This document shows positions 22,357-29,928 of a stretch of DNA of 40,309 bases, piece by piece (the stretch's first letter is position 1; each line of letters begins with the position of its first letter). The notes beneath the pieces were generated by a model that did not search any database, was not told the origin of the DNA, and saw nothing but the letters and a program-made list of their open reading frames with translations. The position numbers and the translations under genes were made by a program. The DNA is from an uncultured Oscillospiraceae bacterium. GTDB taxonomy: Bacteria > Bacillota > Clostridia > Oscillospirales > Oscillospiraceae. The stretch is taken from positions 1-40,309 of the forward strand of contig CAMVMU010000012.1 of the NCBI GenBank assembly GCA_947168655.1, written 5' to 3'.

Positions 22357-22659
22357 TCAGAGCGCGGTCAACCTGCTTTTCAGAAGCGGAATTCCTTCGG
22401 TCATCCACCATTCGTTATCAACACCGCCGGAACTCATTCCCCCATGAGCAAACTGTTCTATTACGGCAAAATCCATATATTTGTCGGTCAGGACTTTGCC
22501 CGAAAGCGAAAAGTATTCCTCTTTTATCCACTTTTCCAGTTCGTCGGGAGAAATAACATCCATATTCTCCGCGAGTTTTTTTAAGTAATCCCAGAAATAC
22601 GGATCGCCTCTGAATCCCCATTTTTCGGGTCTTTCTTCAAAAATCTTTGACAGTTTCAT
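22357..22659 (-). CDS. Conserved hypothetical protein (~100 residues)
   Basis: The 100-residue protein starts MKLSKIFEERPEKWGFRGDP and contains YFWDYLKKLAE, a central EEYFSLSGK and a C-terminal GGMSSGGVDNEWWMTEGIPLL. I recall widespread bacterial proteins of this shape (an RGDPYxW motif early and a GGMSSG motif late) annotated only as hypothetical. A role as an immunity-type or stand-alone small protein has no direct support. GGGGAGGAG lies about seven bases before ATG 22659. It is 30 bases downstream of the HEAT-repeat gene and likely co-transcribed. Confidence 0.7.
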   Translation of the reverse strand: MKLSKIFEERPEKWGFRGDPYFWDYLKKLAENMDVISPDELEKWIKEEYFSLSGKVLTDKYMDFAVIEQFAHGGMSSGGVDNEWWMTEGIPLLKSRLTAL

Positions 22660-22689
22660 ATTCTTGCTCCTCCCCAGGTTCCGAGTTGA

Positions 22690-23118
22690 CTATTTCGATC
22701 CCGTCGCCTTGATCGCACCCAGACAGTGGACCCTTACGACCGGGTTTCTGTCAGTTTCTGATATTATCCGCAACTGCTCCAGATAATGTCTGACGAACTC
22801 CGGCCTCCGTTTGCCGAGAACACGGAAGAATTCCGGCGCTTCCATCCTTACCTTGTCATCTGCATCGTGCAGAAGTTCAGAGAATACTGCCATATCGTTC
22901 TCGTAAACGTCGGGCGTGTTCGTGGCGATATTATCTGACGCCCAGATAAAGCTCAGCCGGACCTTTGCGTCTTCATCAGAGGCAAAGCGGAACAGGCTTT
23001 TCCAATACGGTTCGATCACATGATAGTCGCCACGTCCGATCCTGCCGATGACATTCACCGTCCGCTCCCGCAAAAGCGGCACCGGGCTGTCACAGAAGGA
23101 AGCAATTGCTATCTTCAT
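22690..23118 (-). CDS. HEAT-repeat-like protein
   Basis: The 142-residue protein is built from helical repeats of HEAT type: PLLRERTVNVIGRIGRGDY, DAKVRLSFIWASDNIA, DDKVRMEAPEFFRVLG and NPVVRVHCLGAIKATG, each with the usual buried Val/Arg positions. Such scaffolds bind proteins or DNA, and some relatives (AlkC/D) are glycosylases, but no catalytic signature is visible. GAGGG precedes ATG 23118. It lies between a GNAT gene and the small hypothetical gene on the same strand. Confidence 0.7.
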   Translation of the reverse strand: MKIAIASFCDSPVPLLRERTVNVIGRIGRGDYHVIEPYWKSLFRFASDEDAKVRLSFIWASDNIATNTPDVYENDMAVFSELLHDADDKVRMEAPEFFRVLGKRRPEFVRHYLEQLRIISETDRNPVVRVHCLGAIKATGSK

Positions 23119-23142
23119 GGTTCATCCCTCGCATTCGGGCGT

Positions 23143-23643
23143 TCATAGCAATCTCCGCAAATATACCATATCCACAAGCTGCACGCCACCTTCATAGATG
23201 GGATGGTCATAGTTGTCTGTAAAAAAGTCCTTCACGATATGATGGCGGACAAAGCCGCATTTCTCATAGAACGGGACGGTCAGCGGACTGTCGCCTGTGC
23301 CAACCTGCAAGGTTGAATAGATCCCACGGTATCTGTCGGCGAGATATTCGATCAGGGCCTTGCCATACCCTTTCCGCTGGTGCTCGGGCGTGACGGCTAG
23401 GTTCTTTATCTCCAGAATGCCGTCCCCCTCATCGGTGACGACACATTCGCCCTTGATCCCATCCTCGTCCAGTACGAGCATGACGCCCCTCTCCAGATAC
23501 CGGTCGATCATGTCCTCCTGTTCATCTGCCAGCAGGAGCAGCGATAGATATTCCTTTTTGCGCTCTGTCACCTGAAAAACGTTCATCTGTGCCTCCGCCA
23601 GTTCTTCCCTGCTGGGTAGAGTATACAAAAATAATTGTGACAT
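23143..23643 (-). CDS. GNAT-family N-acetyltransferase
   Basis: From ATG 23643 the product has 166 residues with GECVVTDEGDGILEIKNLAV, the acetyl-CoA loop EHQRKGYGKALIEYL, and LTVPFYEKCGFVRHHIVKDF. It resembles clostridial acetyltransferases of unknown substrate. The frame is open for 80 more codons upstream through non-coding sequence, but homology starts at MSQLFLYTLPS. The ribosome binding site is weak. It begins the minus-strand run GNAT-HEAT-hypothetical (23643 to 22357). Confidence 0.8.
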   Translation of the reverse strand: MSQLFLYTLPSREELAEAQMNVFQVTERKKEYLSLLLLADEQEDMIDRYLERGVMLVLDEDGIKGECVVTDEGDGILEIKNLAVTPEHQRKGYGKALIEYLADRYRGIYSTLQVGTGDSPLTVPFYEKCGFVRHHIVKDFFTDNYDHPIYEGGVQLVDMVYLRRLL

Positions 23644-23733
23644 TTCAATCGTTCGATGGATCAAAACCGTCCCACATTTTTCGATACGGCCTTTCGTCCT
23701 GCGAGTCCGGCCACGATTCACCGGTGTTTCTGC

Positions 23734-23762
23734 GCATAACAAAAAACCTCCTGCAAATACTA
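23734..23762 (+). promoter_or_regulatory. Sigma-G-like promoter of spoVT
   Basis: GCATA (23734-23738), 17-base spacer, AATACTA (23756-23762), close to the sigma-G pattern of a GNATR -35 and CATNHTA -10. spoVT is a known forespore sigma-G gene in Bacillus. The RNA start would fall near 23769, in the loop of the hairpin at 23742-23796. Confidence 0.5.
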
Positions 23763-23796
23763 TCGGAGACAACCGATAGAAATGCAGGAGGTTTTT
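23742..23796 (+). promoter_or_regulatory. Long hairpin overlapping the spoVT ribosome binding site
   Basis: Outer arms AAAAACCTCCTGCA (23742-23755) and TGCAGGAGGTTTTT (23783-23796) are perfectly complementary; inner arms CTATCGG/CCGATAG (23760-23779) extend the stem around an AGACAA loop. The 3' arm contains AGGAGG, the spoVT Shine-Dalgarno, and ends in T5, so on read-through RNA it would both hide the site and resemble a terminator. On the minus strand it also ends in T6. Confidence 0.7.
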
Positions 23797-23800
23797 GTAT

Positions 23801-24340
23801 ATGAAAGCAACCGGAATCGTGCGGCGGATCGACGACCTGGGCCGGGTCGTGATCCCCAAGGAGATCCGCCGCACCATGCGCATCCGTGAAGGTGACCCGC
23901 TGGAGATCTACACCACCAGGGATGGGGAAGTCATTTTTAAGAAGTATTCCATGATCGGCGGGCTGGAGGATTTTGCCGCCCGCTTCTGCGACACACTCAG
24001 TCACAGCACAGCCCTCACCGCCGCCGTGACGGATCGGGATTCCATCATCGCCGTGGCAGGCAGTGGAAAACGGGAGCTGCTGGGCAAGCACCTGTCTGCC
24101 TCTATGGAACAGATCATGGATCAGCGCAGTCTCTACTGTTATCAGGGAAACGGTCAATCCATTCCCGCCTGCGAGGGAATTGAGAAATATACCACATCCG
24201 TGGCGGCACCCATTTTGTGCCAGGGCGACGTACTGGGATTGGTCCTCTTTCTCTCCGCTGAGGACAAGATCCCCGGTGAGACGGAGCAAAAACTGGCACA
24301 GACCGTCGCCACTTTCCTTGGGCAGCAGATGGAGGACTGA
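23801..24340 (+). CDS. spoVT: Stage V sporulation regulator SpoVT
   Basis: The 179-residue protein has an N-terminal AbrB-type swapped-hairpin DNA-binding domain (MKATGIVRRIDDLGRVVIPK, EIRRTMRIREGDPLEIY) and a C-terminal GAF-like domain, the domain order and length of SpoVT. In Bacillus it tunes sigma-G-dependent genes in the forespore and spore coat/germination functions. ATG 23801 lies nine bases after AGGAGG; TTG 23795 is too close. A sigma-G-like promoter and a ribosome-binding-site hairpin precede it. It is monocistronic, bounded by a 44-base palindromic terminator, and marks the host as a spore former. Confidence 0.93.
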   Translation: MKATGIVRRIDDLGRVVIPKEIRRTMRIREGDPLEIYTTRDGEVIFKKYSMIGGLEDFAARFCDTLSHSTALTAAVTDRDSIIAVAGSGKRELLGKHLSASMEQIMDQRSLYCYQGNGQSIPACEGIEKYTTSVAAPILCQGDVLGLVLFLSAEDKIPGETEQKLAQTVATFLGQQMED

Positions 24341-24383
24341 CATAAAAAAGGAACGGATCAGCTGATCCGTTCCTTTTTTATGT
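24340..24383. terminator. Bidirectional terminator, perfect 44-base palindrome
   Basis: Every base from 24340 to 24383 is self-complementary about the 24361/24362 axis: ACAT, A6, GGAACGGATCAGC then the mirror ending T6. It terminates both spoVT and the convergent xpaC-telA-TPM operon. Confidence 0.92.
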
Positions 24384-24387
24384 GGTT

Positions 24388-25365
24388 TTACCGCTTGCCG
24401 CCGCCAAAACCGCCTTTTCCAAATCCGCCGGGACGGGAGGTATTTCCGGGCCGGGCAGAGTTGCCGGGACGGGACGCCGGGCGGGAACTCGTGGGCCGGG
24501 ACGAAGTCGTTCCGGCGCGGGGATAGCTGCCGGAGGGGCGGGATGTGCTGGATGGGCGATGATACACGCCGGACATCGGAGGCGCCGGGGCAACGGGAGG
24601 ACGGGGCGCAGCTACACGGGAAGGACGGCCCCAGAAAATGGGATAGTAGCTGACCGTGGGCACGGGATTCACAGCAATACGGCGGCGATAGCGGCCGTAG
24701 CGGATCCGGTCAATAATGGCCCAAATCAGGAAGATGGCGCCGATCAGGAGGATCACCTTGAAGATGGACACGTGGCCTGTCTTGACAGGCTCACTACCCT
24801 GCCACTCCGAATAGTCGTCAGAAGTCGAACCGCCTCCGCCGCTCATGCCCGCCTGGGCATAAAACACATCGGCCTTGCGGAAGAATTCCTCCACCGCCTT
24901 ATCATAATCCTTGGTATAATAAGGCTCGTCGATGGCCTTCTTCAGTTCCGTCATCTGCGTGTCAGTCATGTTCCGCAGCACATTGTCGCCGCAGGCCACG
25001 TACCAATCGCCGTTCTTGACGAGGAGAAGCAGCATATCACCTGCGCCAAGCGTCCACTTCTCCCCCAGGGCGGCGGCATAGTCCTTGTCGGACCAGCCGT
25101 TCAGCTTGGGGATGGTTGCCACGGCCACAACAGAATAGTATTTATTATTCCAGGTGGTATTGTACTGCTTTACGGTTGCTTCCGTGGCGTCAGACAACAT
25201 CTTGGCGCTGTCATTGACCCATTGATACTTCTCGACTTCCAGAAGTTCCGTGGCCTTTTTGGACTCATAGGATTCCCGGCGGAACTGGCCCCAAACGCAG
25301 GCCAGTGCCACCGCCAGAATCAGAACGGCCCAGGCGACGATAGGATTTTGGAATAACTTCTTCAT
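24388..25365 (-). CDS. TPM-domain membrane protein
   Basis: The 325-residue protein has an N-terminal membrane segment (residues ~9-26), an extracytoplasmic TPM domain (~40-165; VNDSAKMLS, NTTWNNKYYSVVAVA, DMLLLLVKNGDWYVACGDN), a second membrane segment (~205-225) and a low-complexity tail of Arg/Pro/Ser/Gly repeats ending GGFGKGGFGGGKR. TPM proteins are linked to photosystem repair, phosphatase-like or membrane-stress functions; the exact role here is unknown. It is last in the xpaC-telA-TPM operon, 55 bases after telA. The RPG-rich tail may be disordered and bind membrane or nucleic acid. Confidence 0.85.
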   Translation of the reverse strand: MKKLFQNPIVAWAVLILAVALACVWGQFRRESYESKKATELLEVEKYQWVNDSAKMLSDATEATVKQYNTTWNNKYYSVVAVATIPKLNGWSDKDYAAALGEKWTLGAGDMLLLLVKNGDWYVACGDNVLRNMTDTQMTELKKAIDEPYYTKDYDKAVEEFFRKADVFYAQAGMSGGGGSTSDDYSEWQGSEPVKTGHVSIFKVILLIGAIFLIWAIIDRIRYGRYRRRIAVNPVPTVSYYPIFWGRPSRVAAPRPPVAPAPPMSGVYHRPSSTSRPSGSYPRAGTTSSRPTSSRPASRPGNSARPGNTSRPGGFGKGGFGGGKR

Positions 25366-25420
25366 CTCATACTCCTTTCAAGGAGGTAATGCGGCGCACC
25401 GGCCGCGGTGCTTCGTCAGA

Positions 25421-26581
25421 TCAGCTGCGCAGCTCCATCAGCTTCTGCTTCAGCTCGCCCTCGATACGGCCCAGCTCGGCCTCGGCGGCCTTGCGCTTCT
25501 GCGCGCCCTCGCGCTGGATGTTCAGCACCTCGTCCAGGGTGGAGATCAGCTGCTGGTTGGTGTGCTGCAGCGTCTCGATATCCACGATGGAGCGCTCGGC
25601 CTCCTTGGCGGTAGCGATGGTGCCCATCTTCAGCTTGTCGGCGTTCTTCTTCAGCAGCTCATTGGTCATCTCGGTAACGGCGTTCTGGGCGGCGGTGGCC
25701 TGGTGGGCGTGCTCCATGCCCAGCGCCAGCACCATCTGGCTCTTCCACAGGGGGATGGTATTCACCAGAGAGGACTGGATCTTCTCGATCATCAGGGTGT
25801 CGTTGTTCTGCAGCAGGCGGGTCTGGGGGCCCATCTGGATGGAAACCATGCGGGTCAGCTCCAGGTCGTGGAGCTTCTTCTCAAAGCGGTTGCACAGGTT
25901 CACGAAGTCGTTATAGGCCTGGGCATCCTCGGCAAGGCCGCTCTTCTCGGCCTTCAGGCGCAGCTCCTCCAGCTCGCCCTTGCGGACCTCCTCCAGGCGC
26001 TTCTTGCCGGCCAGAATATACATGGTCAGTTCCTTATAGTACTTCAGGTTCAGCTCATACATCTGGTCGAACATGGCCACGTCCTTGAGCAGGGTGATCT
26101 GATGGTTTTCCAGATTCTGGGCAATCTTGTCCACGTTGCCCTCCACCTTGGAATACTGGGCCTTCATGGTCTCCAGCTTGTTGGCACCCTTCTTGAACAG
26201 GCCCATCAAGCCCTTCTTCTCCTCGCCGCCAAAGCCCTTCAGCTCCACCACCAGCTTGCTCAGATCCTCGCCGATCTCGCCCAGGTCCTTGTTGCGGACG
26301 TTGTTCAGGGCGTTCTCGGAGAAGCTGGCCACGCTCTTCTGAGCAGCGGCGCCGTACTGCAGGATCATATTGCTGTCACGGATGTCGATCTTGTGGGAGA
26401 AATCCTCAACAGCCTTCTTTTCCTCTTCGGTCAGCAGGTTCTCGTCCATATTGACGGGCTCGACCTTCTTCTCCTCCACCTCGGGCATCTCGGGTGCCTC
26501 GGGGGTCAGAGTCAGAGTAGGCATCTCAACGGCGGCAGCGGTGGGTTCCAGCGTCAGTTCGGGAGTCTTGTTCTCAGTCAT
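25421..26581 (-). CDS. telA: TelA/KlaA-like toxic anion resistance protein
   Basis: The 386-residue, Lys/Glu-rich, mostly helical protein matches the TelA family: MYELNLKYYKELTMYILAGK, MVSIQMGPQTRLLQNND, IPLWKSQMVLALGMEHA and LDEVLNIQ near the end. Family members are associated with tellurite and lantibiotic/cell-envelope stress resistance. The usual genomic partner is XpaC, encoded just upstream. ATG 26581 is chosen because AAAGGA lies nine bases upstream; ATG 26587 is too close. Repeated TLTLTPEAPEM-type residues form a disordered N-terminus. Cytoplasmic, probably membrane-associated through XpaC (inference). Confidence 0.92.
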   Translation of the reverse strand: MTENKTPELTLEPTAAAVEMPTLTLTPEAPEMPEVEEKKVEPVNMDENLLTEEEKKAVEDFSHKIDIRDSNMILQYGAAAQKSVASFSENALNNVRNKDLGEIGEDLSKLVVELKGFGGEEKKGLMGLFKKGANKLETMKAQYSKVEGNVDKIAQNLENHQITLLKDVAMFDQMYELNLKYYKELTMYILAGKKRLEEVRKGELEELRLKAEKSGLAEDAQAYNDFVNLCNRFEKKLHDLELTRMVSIQMGPQTRLLQNNDTLMIEKIQSSLVNTIPLWKSQMVLALGMEHAHQATAAQNAVTEMTNELLKKNADKLKMGTIATAKEAERSIVDIETLQHTNQQLISTLDEVLNIQREGAQKRKAAEAELGRIEGELKQKLMELRS

Positions 26582-26623
26582 GATCATCGTTCCTTTCTTT
26601 GTCGTATATGGATATTGTCTTGT

Positions 26624-27343
26624 TTACAGTTCCAGGGTGATCCCCTCGCCCGTGTCATCGTCCGTGTCGGAGGATGCGGGCTGGTTGGGGTGTTGGGTCT
26701 TGTGGATCATATCCTCGCTGAAGCCCTCCCGGGCCATCATGTTCTCCAGCACCGTGATATCGGTGGAGATATCCAGCGCCTGGTCGCCGAACAGGCTGTC
26801 CAGCTGCTTATCGAAGGCGGCCACGATGCTGTCCATAATGCCGGCCACCTTGCCCTTTGTAGCGCTGATGTTCTCACCCTCCACGCCCTGTGAGCTAACC
26901 TGATCGTAGGCCTTCAGCAGCTTCAGCGTAGTGGGCAGATAATAGCTCATGAATTTGCGGATCTGGGGCAGCTTTTTGGGCTCGGCCTTGACCTGCTCAA
27001 AGATCCGGTTGCAGACGCTCTCCAGATGCACGATGTCGGCGCTGATCTTCTCATCGGCAATGTTGTCATCCAGTCGCCGCAGCTCGGCAAGGGCGGCGCG
27101 GCCATCGGCGAGCATCTTGTCCAGTTCCTCGTTGCCGGTGACCTCCGGCTCCGGTTCCTTCTCGGGCACCTCTTCCACCACGTCCTTGCAAAGGGCACGG
27201 GCAATGAGGCCCACCACCGCCGCGGCGATGGCGGCGATTATGAAGTGTTTCACCTGATACAGCGGGAAAAACAGGGCGTACAGCACCCACGTCACCGCCG
27301 TCGCGTAGAGCGGGATCATTGACTTGCGCACGATAGTTTTCAT
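26624..27343 (-). CDS. xpaC: XpaC-like protein (5-bromo-4-chloroindolyl phosphate hydrolysis family)
   Basis: The 239-residue protein has two N-terminal hydrophobic segments (about residues 10-27 and 33-50), an acidic linker, and a helical XpaC domain (GNEELDKMLADGRAALAELR, IRKFMSYYLPTTLKLLKAYD, MDSIVAAFDKQLDSLFGD). In Bacillus and many Firmicutes it is paired with telA, as here. The name reflects an X-phos phenotype rather than a proven enzyme. It heads the operon, driven by a consensus promoter at 27398-27426. ATG 27343 follows GGAGGCGACGGA. Confidence 0.88.
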   Translation of the reverse strand: MKTIVRKSMIPLYATAVTWVLYALFFPLYQVKHFIIAAIAAAVVGLIARALCKDVVEEVPEKEPEPEVTGNEELDKMLADGRAALAELRRLDDNIADEKISADIVHLESVCNRIFEQVKAEPKKLPQIRKFMSYYLPTTLKLLKAYDQVSSQGVEGENISATKGKVAGIMDSIVAAFDKQLDSLFGDQALDISTDITVLENMMAREGFSEDMIHKTQHPNQPASSDTDDDTGEGITLEL

Positions 27344-27397
27344 TCCGTCGCCTCCGATTACGGGTATATGACCCGATACTTACACATCTTTATGTAT

Positions 27398-27426
27398 ATT
27401 ATATCCCAAGGAACAGGAGCGGTCAA
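27398..27426 (-). promoter_or_regulatory. Promoter of the xpaC-telA-TPM operon
   Basis: Minus strand TTGACC (27421-27426), 17-base spacer, TATAAT (27398-27403), 55 bases before xpaC. Confidence 0.85.
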
Positions 27427-27483
27427 GAAAAAGCGCCCGTCTTTTGCAAGCTAAATCAAAAAAATCTCTCCCCTTGTTCTGTG

Positions 27484-27519
27484 AACGAAAAATCCCGGAA
27501 GCAGCTGCTTCCGGGATTT
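27484..27519 (-). terminator. Terminator of the MATE gene
   Basis: Perfect 30-base palindrome AAATCCCGGAAGCAG plus its mirror (27490-27519), followed on the minus strand by TTTTTCG, five bases after the stop codon. Confidence 0.88.
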
Positions 27520-27523
27520 CAAA

Positions 27524-28882
27524 TCAGTATGGTATGGGCCGGGCCGCCTTCTCCCAGTCGATGCGCAGATAACAGATAATGAACACCACGCAGCTGCACA
27601 TCCAGGTCAGCGGATAGGCGGTGAAGATGACCAGCATATCCTTGAAATACCGCAGCATCACAGTGATGTAAGCCACGCGCAGCAAACACCAGCACCCCAG
27701 CATGGTATACATGGGGATCTTGGCCTTGCCCACGCCGCGCATGACGGCGGAGATGCCGTGGGCCATGGCCAGTGCGAAGAAGAACAGCGCCTCCGTGTGG
27801 GCGGCCCTCACACCCACCGCCACCACGTCGGGATCGTCGTTGAAGAGCCGCACGGCATAAGGCGCCAGGAAAAAGATCAGCACACCAATACACTCTGCCA
27901 GCACGATGGAACAAATCACGCCGAAGCGGGCGCCCTTTCTGGCCCGCTCGTACTGTCCCGCGCCCAGGTTCTGGCCGATAAAGGTGGTCATGGCCATGCC
28001 AAAGGCGGTAATAGGCAGAAAGGCAAAGCCCTCCACCTTGCTGTATGCTCCCTGACCGGCCATGACATCGCCGCCGAAGGTGTTGATATTGCTCTGCACC
28101 ACAACGTTGGCGATGGCAATGATAGAGTTCTGCAGGCCGGTGGGGATACCCTGGTTCATCACCAGCCGCAGCTGGACCCGGTCAAAACGGATCCGACGCA
28201 GGTTCAGCCGACAAGCCCCCTCCATATGCATGAGCCGGATGCCGCACAGCACGGCGCTGAGCACCTGGCTGATGACCGTTGCCCCCGCCGCGCCGGCCAC
28301 GCCCCAGCGGAACGCGCCCACAAAGATCAGGTCCAGCACGATATTGGTCCCTGAGGCGAAGATCAGGAACAGCAAGGGCGTGCGGCTGTCACCGATGGCA
28401 CGGAGAATGCCTGTGAACGTATTATACAGCACCGAGGCCAGGCTTCCGGCGAAGAAAATGCGGAAATACAGAGTGGACAGGGGCAGCACGTCCTCCGGGG
28501 TGCGCATCCAGATGAGGATCTGAGGCGTAAAGACCATGCCCACCACCGTCAGAAGCGCGCCGCACAGACAGCCGAAGGCCACGTCCGTGTGGATAGCCGC
28601 CTCCAGGCGCTCATCGTCCTTTCCGCCGAACCAGCGGCTGATGATGACGCCGGCGCCCATGGTGAGGCCGATGAAGAAGGCGTTCATCATGAAGATCAGA
28701 TTGCCGCTGCTGGCCACGGCAGCCAAGGCGTCCTTCCCGGCAAAGCGGCCCACCACAATGCTGTCAAAGGTGTTGTAAAACTGCTGGAACAGGTTTCCCA
28801 GCAAAACGGGCACGGCAAATTTGACCATGTGGCGCCAAATAGAGCCATTTGTCATATCCACCATACGGGATGTGTCTCGCAT
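27524..28882 (-). CDS. MATE-family multidrug/cation efflux protein
   Basis: The 452-residue protein has about twelve hydrophobic segments in two MATE halves: VLLGNLFQQFYNTFDSIVVG, MGAGVIISRWFGG, then GIPTGLQNSIIAIANVVVQ and TFIGQNLGAGQYERA, all typical of the Clostridial MATE branch. The family exports cationic drugs or metabolites by Na+ or H+ antiport. ATG 28882 with GGGGGAG six bases upstream is preferred over a start 27 codons earlier, which would lie across the promoter. Monocistronic: own promoter and terminator. Confidence 0.93.
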   Translation of the reverse strand: MRDTSRMVDMTNGSIWRHMVKFAVPVLLGNLFQQFYNTFDSIVVGRFAGKDALAAVASSGNLIFMMNAFFIGLTMGAGVIISRWFGGKDDERLEAAIHTDVAFGCLCGALLTVVGMVFTPQILIWMRTPEDVLPLSTLYFRIFFAGSLASVLYNTFTGILRAIGDSRTPLLFLIFASGTNIVLDLIFVGAFRWGVAGAAGATVISQVLSAVLCGIRLMHMEGACRLNLRRIRFDRVQLRLVMNQGIPTGLQNSIIAIANVVVQSNINTFGGDVMAGQGAYSKVEGFAFLPITAFGMAMTTFIGQNLGAGQYERARKGARFGVICSIVLAECIGVLIFFLAPYAVRLFNDDPDVVAVGVRAAHTEALFFFALAMAHGISAVMRGVGKAKIPMYTMLGCWCLLRVAYITVMLRYFKDMLVIFTAYPLTWMCSCVVFIICYLRIDWEKAARPIPY

Positions 28883-28915
28883 TGTTCTCCCCCTCTGCAC
28901 AGCACTGTAAGAGGT

Positions 28916-28945
28916 ATTATACAGCCTAAGTACAGGTGCGGTCAA
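28916..28945 (-). promoter_or_regulatory. Promoter of the MATE gene
   Basis: Minus strand TTGACC (28940-28945), 18-base spacer, TATAAT (28916-28921). Confidence 0.8.
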
Positions 28946-28991
28946 GTCCAAATGAACAAACAAGGCGGGCCGGGTTGCAGATACCGTGCAG

Positions 28992-29020
28992 TGGACAAAC
29001 GCGCTGCGGTATGGTATGAT
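28992..29020 (+). promoter_or_regulatory. Promoter of mscS
   Basis: TGGACA (28992-28997), 17-base spacer, TATGAT (29015-29020), divergent from the MATE promoter and 62 bases before mscS. Confidence 0.7.
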
Positions 29021-29081
29021 GGCTTCAGAATCAGGTTATCGCCGCAGAGGCGGCAACGCCAATGAATAAGGAGGATTTTAC

Positions 29082-29897
29082 ATGGAAGAGTTTATCAAAA
29101 ACGCCATCGGCTTTGCCACAACGTACGGCGGAAAAATCGTCCTCGCCATTCTAGTGCTCATCATCGGGTATTTTGTCATCCGACTGATCAGCAAGGGTGC
29201 GGGCAAGGCCATTGACAAGACCTCTCTGGATCCCACAGTCCGTCAGCTTGCGAAAAAGGCCGTCAAGTTCCTGCTCTATGTGATTCTCATCATCAGCGTC
29301 ATCGAGGTGCTGGGCATCCCCATGTCCAGCGTGGTGGCGGTCCTCGCCTCCTGCGGCCTGGCGGTTGGTCTGGCCCTCCAGGGCGCGCTGGGCAATCTGG
29401 CCGGCGGTTTGATGATCCTCATCTTCAAGCCCTTCAAGATCGGCGACTACATCGAAACCGGGGATTCTCAGGGAACGGTGAAGGATATCAGCATCTTCTA
29501 CACCTCCCTGACGACCATCGACAACAAGAGAATTCTTGTGCCCAACGGCGATCTGATGAACGCCACCGTGACCAACTTCACGGCGGAGGATCTGCGTCGT
29601 GTGGATCAGGACTTCAAGATCACCAACGACATCGACGCCGAGCTTGTGAAGAAGGTGCTGCTCACCGCTTCTCTGAACACCGAGGGCGTTCTGGCGGATC
29701 CCGCCCCCTTCGCCCGTATGACCGCCGTGGACGACGACACCTACATCTTCACCGTACGCGCCTGGTGCAGAACCGCCCAGTATTGGGACGTCTATTTTGA
29801 TCTCATTGAGAACTGCAGCAAGGCCCTCAGCGACAATGGCATCGACGATCCCGAGGAGCGGATCGCTGTCCGCCTTGTGAAGGACACCGAGGAATAA
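29082..29897 (+). CDS. mscS: Small-conductance mechanosensitive channel MscS
   Basis: The 271-residue protein has three membrane helices; the third is the pore-lining Gly/Ala-rich helix (ASCGLAVGLALQGALGNLAGG). A beta domain follows with FKPFKIGDYIETGDSQGTV and NKRILVPNGDLMNATVTNFT, then a cytoplasmic alpha/beta cage. MscS opens as a heptamer under membrane tension to release solutes during hypo-osmotic shock. Length is near E. coli MscS (286). A very strong AAGGAGG precedes ATG 29082. The M42 peptidase gene follows after 31 bases. Confidence 0.95.
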   Translation: MEEFIKNAIGFATTYGGKIVLAILVLIIGYFVIRLISKGAGKAIDKTSLDPTVRQLAKKAVKFLLYVILIISVIEVLGIPMSSVVAVLASCGLAVGLALQGALGNLAGGLMILIFKPFKIGDYIETGDSQGTVKDISIFYTSLTTIDNKRILVPNGDLMNATVTNFTAEDLRRVDQDFKITNDIDAELVKKVLLTASLNTEGVLADPAPFARMTAVDDDTYIFTVRAWCRTAQYWDVYFDLIENCSKALSDNGIDDPEERIAVRLVKDTEE

Positions 29898-29928
29898 ACC
29901 CACGTTGGACAGAAAGCGAGGAGGAATT

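Noticed and set aside
22321-22450. Plus-strand frame through 22321-22450 reading DDDCIEEALGCLLSLN
   Set aside because: No start signal and overlaps the well-supported minus-strand gene at 22357.
24382-26893. Long plus-strand frames opposite the TPM, telA and xpaC genes
   Set aside because: Antisense shadows of recognisable proteins with low-complexity composition.
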